Source: Anaerolineales bacterium
Lineage (GTDB): Bacteria; Chloroflexota; Anaerolineae; Anaerolineales; Villigracilaceae
Direction: 5' to 3'
DNA length: 48,590 nucleotides
Assembly: GCA_030834895.1 (NCBI GenBank)
Contig: JAUQXA010000057.1
Span: forward strand, 1 to 48,590
In this document: one piece after another, positions 39,242 through 47,469 of the stretch
Layout of the letters: each line of letters begins with the position of its first letter
Numbering within the stretch: the stretch's first letter is position 1
Notes under the pieces: generated by a model
Seen by the model: the letters and a program-made list of their open reading frames with translations, nothing else
Database searches by the model: none
Told to the model about the DNA's origin: nothing
Position numbers and translations under genes: made by a program

Positions 39242-39805
39242 ATGACCAAACTCCCCATTCCCGAATCCTACTGGGTCGAAGAAAACCGTCTGCTGGCGGG
39301 AGAATACCCCGGCAGCCGTGACCCTGAGTCCGCGCGCCGCCGTGTGGATGCCTTTCTCGAAGCGGGAGTCACCGCCTTCATCAACCTGACCGAACCGCAT
39401 GAACTCGTCCCCTACGAAGACATCCTCGAGGAAGAGGCGAAGATTTACGGCATGGACGTTTCCCACCAGCGCATCCCCATCCGCGATTTCAGCGTTCCTT
39501 CGTCGGATACCATGACCGCCATCCTCAACGCGATTGACAAAGCCATCAACGACGGGCGCTGTGTTTACGTCCACTGCTGGGGCGGAGTGGGGCGCACGGG
39601 CATGGTGGTCGGCTGTTACCTTGTCCGCCACGGGATGCCGAATGAGCAGGCGCTTGAAAAGGTGAATCAACTATTCAGAACCCGTCCCATAAATTTCCAC
39701 CATCCGCGCTCGCCGGAAACAGATGCACAGGTGGAATTTGTCCGCAACTGGTGGGAGGATACCGACACCTTGAACCGGAACCTGAAAACTTTTTGTGAAG
39801 GATGA
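39242..39805 (+). CDS. Dual-specificity/tyrosine protein phosphatase-like protein
   Basis: A 187-residue phosphatase of the CDKN3/DSP-like type. The catalytic loop VYVHCWGGVGRTGMVVG (about residues 98-114) holds the C-x5-R signature; the general-acid Asp is likely in IPIRDFSVPS (about 78-87). The opening SYWVEENRLLAGEYPGS is usual for this bacterial group. It overlaps the following methyltransferase by 4 bases (ATGA), so the two are translated together. Its substrate is unknown. Confidence 0.87.
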   Translation: MTKLPIPESYWVEENRLLAGEYPGSRDPESARRRVDAFLEAGVTAFINLTEPHELVPYEDILEEEAKIYGMDVSHQRIPIRDFSVPSSDTMTAILNAIDKAINDGRCVYVHCWGGVGRTGMVVGCYLVRHGMPNEQALEKVNQLFRTRPINFHHPRSPETDAQVEFVRNWWEDTDTLNRNLKTFCEG

Positions 39806-40518
39806 ACTGGAACACGCGTTACCTCCAACAAGCCGCCTGGACCCATGACCTGCGAACCTATCTATTCGAACAGGCGGGATTGAAGACCGCGCGCCGCATA
39901 CTGGAAGTGGGCTGCGGGACAGGTGCAATTCTGCGCGAACTGTCCGCTCCCGCCCTGCATGGACTCGACATCGAAGCTGGTTCGCTCGACGAGTGCCAGG
40001 TCCAGGCCCCGGCCGCTTCGCTGACCCTCGGCGACGGACATTTTCTCCCCTACCCCGACAAATCATTCGACATCGTTTACTGTCACTACCTCCTGCTGTG
40101 GGTGAAAGACCCATTGCAAGTCCTTTGCGAAATGGCGCGGGTGGGACACAGCGTGTTAGCATTGGCGGAACCCGATTACAGCCGGCGGGTGGACGAACCG
40201 TCCGCGCTCAAACTGCTGGGTGAGTGGCAGACGGAGGCGCTCCGCCGGCAGGGAGCCAACCCATCTTTTGGCGCGTCGCTGGCAGAGACGTTTTATCAGG
40301 CTGGAATCAGGCTCATCGAAACAGGACCCATTCAAAGCGGGGCGGTGGTCAAATCCGCTGAAGAGTGGGAAACCGAATGGGCGGTGATCCAATCCGACCT
40401 GGCAGGCATCGTCCCGGAGCGTGAAATCCAGAAAATGAAGGAACTGGATGAAACAGCGCGAAAGAATCATGAACGCGTCCTCCATGTTCCAACCTTCTTC
40501 GCCTGGGGTAAGACTTAA
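39802..40518 (+). CDS. Class I SAM-dependent methyltransferase
   Basis: A 238-residue methyltransferase of the Methyltransf_11/25 type: ILEVGCGTGAILREL (motif I, about residues 34-48), LHGLDIEAGSLDEC (motif II), FDIVYCHYLLLWVKDP (about 90-105) and a C-terminal region specific to an uncharacterised subgroup. Substrate not assignable. Coupled to the phosphatase gene and followed after about 60 bases by the signal peptidase gene. Confidence 0.85.
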   Translation: MNWNTRYLQQAAWTHDLRTYLFEQAGLKTARRILEVGCGTGAILRELSAPALHGLDIEAGSLDECQVQAPAASLTLGDGHFLPYPDKSFDIVYCHYLLLWVKDPLQVLCEMARVGHSVLALAEPDYSRRVDEPSALKLLGEWQTEALRRQGANPSFGASLAETFYQAGIRLIETGPIQSGAVVKSAEEWETEWAVIQSDLAGIVPEREIQKMKELDETARKNHERVLHVPTFFAWGKT

Positions 40519-40575
40519 GACGCAGTGAATTTCAAAAAAAGGGAAGTATAATTTTGTGGAAACCAGGAGGCTCGT

Positions 40576-41181
40576 TTGGAAAATTTGGAACAGGTAGCGC
40601 AAACCGAAGCACAACCCGAAGCGCAGGTTCCCGCTCCCGCGGAAGAAAAGACAAACTGGGGACGGTTTATATTTGACGTGGTTGAAACCCTCGCGCTGGC
40701 CGCGATTCTGTTTTTGGGAATCAACGCGGTTTCGGCGCGCGTACGTGTGGACGGCTTCAGCATGCTCCCGACCCTCGAGGATGGTGAGTTTGTTTTGGTC
40801 AGCAAGTTGAATTATCAATTCGGCGACGTGGAACGCGGCGACATCGTCGTGTTCCATTATCCGATGGATCCCGAACAGGAGTTGATCAAGCGTGTGATCG
40901 GTCTGCCGGGCGACAAGGTCAGCGTACAGAACGGGATCGTCTCGGTCAACGGACAGGCATTGAACGAACCATATATTGCGGCTACCCCCGCATACTCCGG
41001 CGAGTGGATCGTGCCGGAGGAGAATTTGTTCGTGCTGGGCGATAACCGCAACGATTCCTCTGATTCACATTCCTGGGGCTACCTGCCTTCTTGGCAGGTG
41101 GTTGGCAAGGCGGTGGTGATCTACTGGCCTCCGTCCTTTTGGAAGGTGATCGAGCATACCGAGATACCCGCCACTCAATAG
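40576..41181 (+). CDS. lepB: Signal peptidase I
   Basis: A 201-residue membrane serine protease that removes signal peptides after export. After an acidic, Glu/Gln/Ala-rich N-terminus there is one transmembrane helix (about residues 32-54), then DGFSMLPTLEDGEFVLVSKL with the catalytic Ser (about 61), KRVIGLPGDKVSV with the general-base Lys (about 99), and the box E GDNRNDSSDSHSWG (about 152-165). The start is TTG at 40576, decided by AGGAGG 5 bases upstream (40565-40570). Box order and length are normal for a single-anchor enzyme. Confidence 0.93.
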   Translation: MENLEQVAQTEAQPEAQVPAPAEEKTNWGRFIFDVVETLALAAILFLGINAVSARVRVDGFSMLPTLEDGEFVLVSKLNYQFGDVERGDIVVFHYPMDPEQELIKRVIGLPGDKVSVQNGIVSVNGQALNEPYIAATPAYSGEWIVPEENLFVLGDNRNDSSDSHSWGYLPSWQVVGKAVVIYWPPSFWKVIEHTEIPATQ

Positions 41182-41189
41182 GAAACTAG

Positions 41190-41489
41190 ATGAAAGAAAC
41201 TGAAGAAAACCTTACCGAATATTATCCCTGCAGCGAGTGTCATGCGGGCAATTTACAGCCGTGCCGCGTGACCTACTTTACGTGGATCGGCAATGAACTG
41301 ATCAGCGTGCCGCATTTCCCGGCCTGGGTCTGTGACGTGTGTGGCAGGCGGGAATATGACCTGAAAGCGGTCACGTGGTTGAACATGATCCTCGACCCGA
41401 ACGCGGGCAGGCCCACCACGAAGCATCGCCGCACTCCTCCGCCACTACGACCTCAAACCGGAACACCGCGCCCGATTCGTGATTCATAA
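41190..41489 (+). CDS. YgiT-type zinc-finger protein
   Basis: A 99-residue protein with two CxxC pairs (CSECHAGNLQPC at residues 13-24 and VCDVCGRREYD at about 48-58), the layout of YgiT-type zinc fingers, without the helix-turn-helix of full MqsA antitoxins. The tail is Pro/Arg-rich. It lies 8 bases after lepB and 14 bases before the next gene. Function unknown. Confidence 0.75.
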   Translation: MKETEENLTEYYPCSECHAGNLQPCRVTYFTWIGNELISVPHFPAWVCDVCGRREYDLKAVTWLNMILDPNAGRPTTKHRRTPPPLRPQTGTPRPIRDS

Positions 41490-41503
41490 CTGAGGATTTC
41501 TTC

Positions 41504-42064
41504 ATGTCCCTCTTGCACGATACTTCCCCCCGCACTTATCGCTTTCTCCCGGCTGACGTTTTTACATCCGGCTATCGTGTGGTTGGCAAGATCATGGTCG
41601 CCACGCATGGAGCCATGGGGATGTTGAACGACCCGACCCGCTCGGCAATCGAGATCACCGACGCGCGGCTGGCGCGTGTGTATATGCCCACAAAACTGGT
41701 GGATCATTTCGAACTTGTGCGCATGATGAAGAGACATGTGTACGCCATTTGCCTGTCCCGCCGCGAAGACCTTGGACCGGTGGGGATTGTGCGTGGCGGA
41801 TATACCAGCGTAATCGAATATCCGATCCGCATCACCACGCAAATGTTCGAGATCGAAGGCATCATGGAATTACCCGGGCGTTTTGATTTTACGGCGCTTA
41901 TTACCGATGGCTCGCGCGATTTCCTGCCAATCTTCAACGCCACGTTGACAGCGGTCCTCATGCCGAATTTACGGGTGGAAAGTCCCGGGATGCTGATCAA
42001 CCGTCAAATGGTGGATTTGATGGCGCTGCTCAATCAACGGGTCAAACCGGAAACTCAACCCTGA
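41504..42064 (+). CDS. Conserved hypothetical protein
   Basis: A 186-residue soluble protein with alternating short strands (YRVVGKIMVATHGAMGMLND, IEITDARLARVYMP, EGIMELPGRFDFTALI, FLPIFNATLTAVLMPN). I do not recognise the family. The beta-rich pattern might fit an OB-like or split-barrel fold. It is last in the lepB-zinc-finger group and precedes tRNA-Glu, which has its own promoter. Confidence 0.65.
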   Translation: MSLLHDTSPRTYRFLPADVFTSGYRVVGKIMVATHGAMGMLNDPTRSAIEITDARLARVYMPTKLVDHFELVRMMKRHVYAICLSRREDLGPVGIVRGGYTSVIEYPIRITTQMFEIEGIMELPGRFDFTALITDGSRDFLPIFNATLTAVLMPNLRVESPGMLINRQMVDLMALLNQRVKPETQP

Positions 42065-42070
42065 ATTTGC

Positions 42071-42099
42071 TTGACGGTCTTAGGGGTGGATGATAGAAT
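42071..42099 (+). promoter_or_regulatory. Promoter of tRNA-Glu
   Basis: A -35 TTGACG (42071-42076) and -10 TAGAAT (42094-42099) are separated by 17 bases, ending 17 bases before the mature tRNA. Confidence 0.75.
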
Positions 42100-42116
42100 T
42101 CGCCCGCTCTAAAAAA

Positions 42117-42192
42117 GCCCCCATCGTCTAGAGGCCCAGGACGCAGCCCTTTCAAGGCTACGACCGGAGTTCGAATCTCCGTGGGGGCACCA
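42117..42192 (+). tRNA. tRNA-Glu (anticodon TTC)
   Basis: 76 bases including an encoded CCA. The acceptor GCCCCCA (42117-42123) pairs with TGGGGGC (42182-42188). The D-arm reads CGTCTAGAGGCCCAGGACG, the anticodon loop CTTTCAA gives TTC, and the T-arm has GTTCGAATC. The sequence closely resembles bacterial tRNA-Glu. It has its own promoter and terminator. Confidence 0.95.
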
Positions 42193-42201
42193 TGATAAAA
42201 A

Positions 42202-42230
42202 AAGAAACCAGTCATTGCGACTGGTTTCTT
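42202..42230. terminator. Terminator after tRNA-Glu
   Basis: Perfect 12-bp stem AAGAAACCAGTC/GACTGGTTTCTT with a 5-base loop, flanked by an A-run on the left and TTTTG on the right, so it can end transcripts from both the tRNA and the convergent minus-strand gene. Confidence 0.88.
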
Positions 42231-42239
42231 TTTTGTTTA

Positions 42240-43055
42240 TTAGGCGGGTGGCGTTGGAAGAGGCGAATACACGCCATAGGGCTGGCGGGCTGAGTTGATG
42301 AATTCCGCCCATGAGTAATATTCGATTCGGTTCATGGCAGGATTGTAAACTTCAACAAAGCCAAGACCATTGCGCTCAGCGATCACCCTGGTAACGGTAA
42401 CCCAATGCAGGATCCCGCTCCCGCGCAGCCAACCTGTTGTGCCATCCATATTTACGCTGGCAATCACGGAGCCATTTTCGATCAGGCGCTGCATTCCCTT
42501 GATGGTGTAGCGATTGCGTTTAATATGCGGCTCGAAGAGGGCCGTCGTCAACTGTATGCTCGGCTGGGCAAAGATGGCGAACATCTCGGAAAGTTCGCCG
42601 GCGCTTGTGCCGCGCGCCCTGCCGCTGCCGAAGATTCGCTTCCAAAAACTGGGCGCCTTCAACTGCCAATTTTCCAACATTTCCTGTAACGAGATCCCGA
42701 GAATATAGCACACACACAATTCGCCACAGGCATTAACCTGCTTGATCCCGTTGAGCATAAAATACTGTTCGAAATCATTCGGATTGGGCGTCTTGTTGGG
42801 AATTTCGACACAATCGCGTGGATATTTCTCGGCGTAATCTTCGAGGTCGGCGCTGAACATCCATCCTGTAGTGGCGCCTTTCTCAGTGATGTAGTTGACC
42901 TCTTCATACGGTTCCCTTTTTTCGCCCGTCGCCTCGACAATTGTGCGTTCGAATAAATCCATTAGTTTTATACGCAAGGTCAAAGGCGTGGTGTTCATAT
43001 CCGCAGCCGGCTTATACAGCGGCGCAAAGCGATTTACCCATTTCTTTGTTGCCAT
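42240..43055 (-). CDS. Papain-like (C39-type) cysteine peptidase-like protein
   Basis: A 271-residue protein. QVNACGELCVCYILG (about residues 105-119) places a Cys at the start of a helix as in papain-like enzymes; GILHWVTVTRV (about 217-227) supplies the His; and FVEVYNPAMNRIEYYSWAEF (about 236-255) the Asn/Asp and the family's typical end. It has no signal peptide. A peptidase acting in the cytoplasm, or an inactive adapter, is possible. It is preceded by a good promoter at 43123-43151. Confidence 0.78.
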   Translation of the reverse strand: MATKKWVNRFAPLYKPAADMNTTPLTLRIKLMDLFERTIVEATGEKREPYEEVNYITEKGATTGWMFSADLEDYAEKYPRDCVEIPNKTPNPNDFEQYFMLNGIKQVNACGELCVCYILGISLQEMLENWQLKAPSFWKRIFGSGRARGTSAGELSEMFAIFAQPSIQLTTALFEPHIKRNRYTIKGMQRLIENGSVIASVNMDGTTGWLRGSGILHWVTVTRVIAERNGLGFVEVYNPAMNRIEYYSWAEFINSARQPYGVYSPLPTPPA

Positions 43056-43122
43056 GACGTTTCTCCTGCAAAATCCTTGTCTGCAATAGGTTTGAATATG
43101 GACGACTGGTCACTACAATCAT

Positions 43123-43151
43123 ACTATATAAATAATCGCCGGGAAAGACAA
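43123..43151 (-). promoter_or_regulatory. Promoter for the C39-like gene
   Basis: On the minus strand, -35 TTGTCT (43146-43151) and -10 TATAGT (43123-43128) are separated by 17 bases, about 70 bases upstream of the ATG. The rest of 43056-43229 shows no convincing gene. Confidence 0.6.
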
Positions 43152-43229
43152 ATCGGGCAGATTTGATCGCTTGCTCCTCGCCATTGTTCCCGATGGTGAG
43201 GACGCCGCCGCAGGTTTGCAAGAGATCTA

Positions 43230-43727
43230 TTACAGATCATCAAACTTATGGGGTGATTTTTGAGGGCGGAATGGAATAAACAACAGGAAGCCCAGCGCAA
43301 TGATACCCTGACCTATCAATACACCGGTGGACTGCCACGGGCCAAAATAAGGGACCTGCGGAAAGGACTGCGAACCCATCCCAAAAATATCCGCCAGTCC
43401 GGCGAAGACGGCAATAACATATCCCGTGCCGACCAGCCTTGTTCCGATGTCCGCCACAACGGTGCGTTCGTAGCCCCACCACAAAGCAAGCAGCCCGATG
43501 TAGCCGCCCAGACAGATGATTGCCAGTCCGGCCAGAAAAACCGCAATCTGTACAAATCCAACGATAGGGCTGTAATCCCAGCCGAACCAGTCGGGTTTGG
43601 CACCGATAACAAAGACCATCAAACCGATGAAGGTGATTGCAATGCTGAAATACTTGCGTGGCGCAAACGGGTCACCCGTTTCAGCCGTAGAGCCCCCGAA
43701 ACTAGACGGAAATTGGTTGGGTTTCAT
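43230..43727 (-). CDS. Four-helix membrane protein, unknown
   Basis: A 165-residue protein with four hydrophobic helices (about residues 28-44, 53-78, 96-114 and 131-152) and a Pro-rich start. It overlaps the M19 dipeptidase gene's end by 4 bases, so it is translated from the same message. Family not recognised. Confidence 0.7.
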   Translation of the reverse strand: MKPNQFPSSFGGSTAETGDPFAPRKYFSIAITFIGLMVFVIGAKPDWFGWDYSPIVGFVQIAVFLAGLAIICLGGYIGLLALWWGYERTVVADIGTRLVGTGYVIAVFAGLADIFGMGSQSFPQVPYFGPWQSTGVLIGQGIIALGFLLFIPFRPQKSPHKFDDL

Positions 43728-44836
43728 TTCGGTAAATCTCTTTTCAGGCGCGCAATCCAGTTACCGCCGAGAATATTGACGGCATCTGTTTCGGGATAAC
43801 CGCGCGCTTGCAACAAGGATACCAGATTTTGCAGGTCGGCAACTGTATCAATTTCCGGCGGGACAGATTGCAGCCCAAATCCGCCATCGAAATCGGAGCC
43901 GATGCCCGCGTGGAGCGCGTCACCGGCAATCTGGCAAATGTGGTCGATGTGGTCAGCGACGAGACGCAGGGGGACTTCCTCACGCCTGTTTTTCCCGACA
44001 ACCCAACCAGCTTTCAGGTACGAATTAAAGATTGCTATGCCCACCACACCGTCACGCTCGATGATGCCTTCGATGACACGGTCGGACAGGTGGCGGTTTG
44101 ACCCGTCGCCACGCAGGAGGGAAAGGCAGTTGCCATGCGTGCTGACAATGGGTCCGTCGTAAAGGTCCAGCGCTTCCAAGGAAGCTTTTTCATCCATGTG
44201 ACTCAGGTCGAGTATGAAGTTGTAATCGGACATGGCAGAGAGCAATTTGCGCCCATCTTTGGTCAGCGGACCAGGCTCACGCCATCCGCCGCTGTAGCGG
44301 GTACCAACCCAGGCGGGACCAATCAGCCGCAAGCCGAGTTCGTACCATTCCTCCAACTCCGAAAGGTTGCGGATTGCCTCCGCGCCTTCCATGAGAGGAA
44401 CCATGCCGACGGGATGTCCCTGCTCGGGGCTTGGACTCTGCGAATGCGGGTGTCTTTCCCGCCAATGGTCAAGGATCAATTCAAGGTCGCGGACGGTGGT
44501 GACGAGGTGAAATTTATCGGGGATGGAATCCGTCATCCGGTGGTAGGCCAGCAATTGTTCGCGATAAAGTCTGTGGGCTTCGTCAAATGTCTTGTAGACT
44601 TGCAGTTCATTCCCGCTTTTGTGCCAGCGCGCGGGCGTGGCATAGAGGGTGGAGAAGATGACCGCCACCTGTCCGCGCTGGTAATCGGGCCAGCCAATGA
44701 GCGCGTCCTCGTTATCCAGCACATTGGGACCGCCCGCTTCGAGGCTTCTGGTTTCTTGCGCGGAGCGCGTGTAATCGCGTCCGTATTTGAGCATGTTGTA
44801 GGCGATGTCTGCGTGAGCATCAACAATGATCGGCAT
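43724..44836 (-). CDS. Membrane dipeptidase-like protein (peptidase family M19)
   Basis: A 370-residue zinc dipeptidase of the renal dipeptidase family, TIM-barrel fold. Ligands are visible in order: VDAHADIAY (H-x-D, residues 5-13), MVPLMEGAEAI (Glu, about 145), LDLSHMDEKA (His, about 212), VSTHGNCLSL (His, about 233) and GIGSDFDGGFG (Asp, about 317). M19 enzymes cleave D- or L-dipeptides, including cell-wall-derived ones. The start is the ATG at 44836 (MPIIVDAH); an earlier in-frame ATG at 44854 would begin inside the hairpin at 44846-44869. Confidence 0.9.
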   Translation of the reverse strand: MPIIVDAHADIAYNMLKYGRDYTRSAQETRSLEAGGPNVLDNEDALIGWPDYQRGQVAVIFSTLYATPARWHKSGNELQVYKTFDEAHRLYREQLLAYHRMTDSIPDKFHLVTTVRDLELILDHWRERHPHSQSPSPEQGHPVGMVPLMEGAEAIRNLSELEEWYELGLRLIGPAWVGTRYSGGWREPGPLTKDGRKLLSAMSDYNFILDLSHMDEKASLEALDLYDGPIVSTHGNCLSLLRGDGSNRHLSDRVIEGIIERDGVVGIAIFNSYLKAGWVVGKNRREEVPLRLVADHIDHICQIAGDALHAGIGSDFDGGFGLQSVPPEIDTVADLQNLVSLLQARGYPETDAVNILGGNWIARLKRDLPK

Positions 44837-44845
44837 GTGAATTGA

Positions 44846-44869
44846 AGAGCGCACCTTTCGGTGCGCTCT
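44846..44869 (-). terminator. Hairpin between rpsA and the dipeptidase gene
   Basis: 10-bp stem AGAGCGCACC/GGTGCGCTCT with, on the minus strand, a stable GAAA loop, 7 bases after the S1 stop codon. No T-run follows on the minus strand, so it may be a weak terminator or an mRNA processing site. Confidence 0.55.
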
Positions 44870-44875
44870 GTTTTC

Positions 44876-46102
44876 CTATTCTTCTGGTCTCTTTTCTTCT
44901 TCGTGCTCGCGATATTCCTGGGTGAGCATCTTGAAGTCCTTGTCGGCGAAGGCGGCTGAGTCCACCTTGCGCAGGCTAAGCCCGACACGGTGCTGTTCGC
45001 CGTCGATACGGATGACGCGCAGGGTCTTGACCTCGCCCTCCTTGAGGACTTCCTTCGGATGCTCGACGCGATTTTCGCTCAACTCGGAGATGTGGATGAG
45101 TCCTTCGATGTCGCCTTCGAGGCGGGCAAAGGCGCCGAACTTTGTCAGGCGGGTGATGGTACCCTCAACCAACTGGCCGACGCTGTATTTCTCAACGCGG
45201 CTCTTCCAGGGATCATCCTGCAAGGCGCGCATGGAAAGCCCGATGCGTTTCTTTTCGCGGTCGACATTAATAACCTTGACCTGGACTTCCTGCCCGACTT
45301 CGAGGATTTCCCTGGGATGACCGAGGCGTTCCCACGAAAGTTCGGAGAGGTGGACGAGTCCGTCTGCGCCGTTGATGTTGACGAAGGCGCCAAAGTCCGC
45401 CAGGCTGGTGACCTTGCCGGTATAAACCTTGCCTTCTTCCAACTCACTGATGACACGGTCTTTCAGTGAAGAACGGGTTTCGGTGCTGGCTGAACGCTCG
45501 GAGAGGATGAGGCGGCGGCGTTCGCGGTCCACTTCGATGATGCGGACGGCGATCGGCTGGCCGACCATCTTTTGCCAGCGCTGTTCGGGCGTCTCGCCGG
45601 TCGATTGGGAACGGCGCAAGGCGCTAATCTGTGAAGAGGGGACAAAGCCACGCAGATTACCCACAGCGGCAATCAAGCCGCCCTTGTTGAACCCAATGAT
45701 CTTGGTGTCGATCACGGTTTCGTCGGCGATCATCTTTTCGACGTTCTCCCAGGACATTTCCTCCTGGGCGCGCTTGAATGACAGCACAACATTGCCGTTC
45801 TGGTCTTCGGGGTTGAGGACATAAACGTTGACTTCCTGCCCAACCTGAAGCGCGGCGCGTTCCTCGGCTGTGAGCTGTTCCAACTCACGGCCGGCAATAA
45901 CGCCTTCGGACTTGGTTCCGACACTTACGAGAATCTGATTCGTACCGATACTCGCAATGACACCCTTGCGGATCTCGCCCACCTGGGGCAATTCCACACT
46001 CATCGATTCTGACTCGAGCAGTGATTCCATTGTTTGGTTGTTAGGGTGTTCTCCCTGGGCATTTACAGCCCCTTGCCCACTTAGGGCTTCATTTTGATCC
46101 AT
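44876..46102 (-). CDS. rpsA: 30S ribosomal protein S1 (four S1 domains)
   Basis: A 408-residue protein with four S1 RNA-binding repeats: about residues 45-110 (GEIRKGVIASIGTNQILVSVG), 130-205 (DTKIIGFNKGGLIAAVGNLRGFVPSSQ), 220-290 (GKVYTGKVTSLADFGAFVNING) and 308-378 (GQLVEGTITRLTKFGAFARLEG). Repeats 3 and 4 are the best conserved (GLVHLSELS, GLIHISELS). S1 helps the 30S subunit bind mRNA; the four-repeat form is usual in Gram-positive bacteria and Chloroflexota. The N-terminal 40 residues are acidic and unstructured. The start at 46102 has TTGGAG upstream. Divergent from the chelatase gene. Confidence 0.92.
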   Translation of the reverse strand: MDQNEALSGQGAVNAQGEHPNNQTMESLLESESMSVELPQVGEIRKGVIASIGTNQILVSVGTKSEGVIAGRELEQLTAEERAALQVGQEVNVYVLNPEDQNGNVVLSFKRAQEEMSWENVEKMIADETVIDTKIIGFNKGGLIAAVGNLRGFVPSSQISALRRSQSTGETPEQRWQKMVGQPIAVRIIEVDRERRRLILSERSASTETRSSLKDRVISELEEGKVYTGKVTSLADFGAFVNINGADGLVHLSELSWERLGHPREILEVGQEVQVKVINVDREKKRIGLSMRALQDDPWKSRVEKYSVGQLVEGTITRLTKFGAFARLEGDIEGLIHISELSENRVEHPKEVLKEGEVKTLRVIRIDGEQHRVGLSLRKVDSAAFADKDFKMLTQEYREHEEEKRPEE

Positions 46103-46233
46103 CACGCGTGACTCCAATTAACTGAAATGTAAGGCGGATTATACAAGTGAAACGTGAAGTTGACAACCCCATATCATGAATATTTGAAATTGGACTTTCA
46201 AAGTCTATTTCACAGAAATCCTTTTATGCGAGG

Positions 46234-46349
46234 ATGCGTCGCACTTGCTGCTTCAATAGATGGTCCAACCGAATGGGTTTGTCTACTTACTGTGATCGGT
46301 TTACCCGTCTGGTGCGACGCATATCAAATTATGCAAGAGGCGGTATAAT
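46234..46349 (+). promoter_or_regulatory. Chelatase upstream region with spaced inverted repeat
   Basis: Perfect 11-base inverted repeat ATGCGTCGCAC (46234-46244) and GTGCGACGCAT (46312-46322), 67 bases apart, upstream of a -10-like TATAAT (46344-46349). The right arm overlaps the place of the -35 box, so a looping repressor is possible. I looked for a cobalamin riboswitch in 46118-46368 and saw no matching landmarks. Confidence 0.45.
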
Positions 46350-46368
46350 CACGCCCTGGAGTAAACAA

Positions 46369-47469
46369 ATGCCAGCAATATTCCCATTTACAGCAATCGT
46401 AGGACAGGAGCGCATGAAACGCGCTCTGATTTTGAATGCCGTTGATACACGTATTGGCGGCGTGTTGATCCGCGGCGAACGCGGCACGGCGAAATCCACA
46501 GCCGCCCGCGCCCTCGCGGCGTTGCTGCCACGCGTAAAAGTTGTTCAGGATTGCCGCTTCGGATGCGACCCGAACAAGCCCGCCACCTGGTGTACCGAAT
46601 GTAAAGAGCGCGGTGGGACGAGCAAGGTTCTGCCTTTTACAGAGCGCACCACCCCATTCATCAACCTGCCCGTGTCCGCCACTGAGGACCGCGTGGTCGG
46701 CACGCTCGATATCGAGAAAGCCATCCAGAAGGGCGAACGTCACTTCGAACCTGGTGTGCTTGCCAGCGCCAATCGTGGTCTGCTTTACATCGACGAAGTC
46801 AACCTGCTCGATGACCACGTGGTGGACATCTTGTTGGACTCCGCCGCGATGGGCGTGAACACCGTCGAGCGCGAAGGCATCTCGTTCGCCCACCCTGCTC
46901 GCTTCATCCTCGTCGGGACGATGAACCCCGAAGAAGGCGACCTCCGCCCGCAGTTGTTGGACCGCTTCGCCCTCTCGGTGGACATCGTCGGTATCCGCGA
47001 AGCTCGGGAACGTGTGACCATCATGGAGCGGAATCTCTCCTACGAAAAAGACGCGGAAGCCTTCCGCAAGATATGGATTCCCAAAGAGGAAGAACTCTCT
47101 GAAAGAATCGCGCGCGGACGTGAATTGGTGGACCAGGTCACCCACACCAGCCGTGACCTGCTCTCCATCGCCGCGCTGACTGCCTCACTGAATGTGGACG
47201 GTCACCGCGCGGATCTGGTCATCCTCAAAGCCGCGCGCGCCGAAGCCGCTTTCGAGGGTCGCACCAAGATCAACGACCACGACATCGCGCTCGCCGCGGA
47301 ACTGGCTCTGCCGCACCGCATCAAGCGGACTCCCTTCCAGCAAGCCGAAATGACCACCGAACAGTTGCAGGAACGCATCGAGCAACTTGCGGGTCAGTCC
47401 ATGCCGAACGACCAGGAAGGCGAAGAGACTGAAAAGCAGGACGGCGAAGGCGAGGAAAAAAAAAGTTAA
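46369..47469 (+). CDS. chlI: Magnesium/cobalt chelatase AAA+ subunit (ChlI/BchI-like), short product of a frameshift gene
   Basis: A 366-residue AAA+ ATPase of the ChlI/BchI/CobS-like group. Walker A GERGTAKST (residues 36-44), a Cys-rich insert (QDCRFGCDPNK with WCTECKERGG, about 60-84), Walker B LLYIDEVNLLDDH (about 138-150), sensor 1 LVGTMNPEEGDLRPQLLDRF and the C-terminal helical domain (GHRADLVILKAARAEAAF). In chelatases it drives insertion of Mg or Co into a tetrapyrrole ring. Start ATG at 46369 with GGAG. The frame ends AAA-AAA-AGT-TAA right after a run of nine A, where a -1 shift joins the downstream VWA frame. Confidence 0.9.
   Translation: MPAIFPFTAIVGQERMKRALILNAVDTRIGGVLIRGERGTAKSTAARALAALLPRVKVVQDCRFGCDPNKPATWCTECKERGGTSKVLPFTERTTPFINLPVSATEDRVVGTLDIEKAIQKGERHFEPGVLASANRGLLYIDEVNLLDDHVVDILLDSAAMGVNTVEREGISFAHPARFILVGTMNPEEGDLRPQLLDRFALSVDIVGIREARERVTIMERNLSYEKDAEAFRKIWIPKEEELSERIARGRELVDQVTHTSRDLLSIAALTASLNVDGHRADLVILKAARAEAAFEGRTKINDHDIALAAELALPHRIKRTPFQQAEMTTEQLQERIEQLAGQSMPNDQEGEETEKQDGEGEEKKS

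Noticed and set aside
43012..43221. A minus-strand open frame of 69 codons with protein-like composition
   Set aside because: It overlaps the start of the C39-like gene in another frame, contains that gene's promoter, and has no ribosome site.
46118..46368. Cobalamin riboswitch upstream of the chelatase gene
   Set aside because: I could not find the B12-box or the conserved stem landmarks; only a spaced inverted repeat and a -10-like box are visible.
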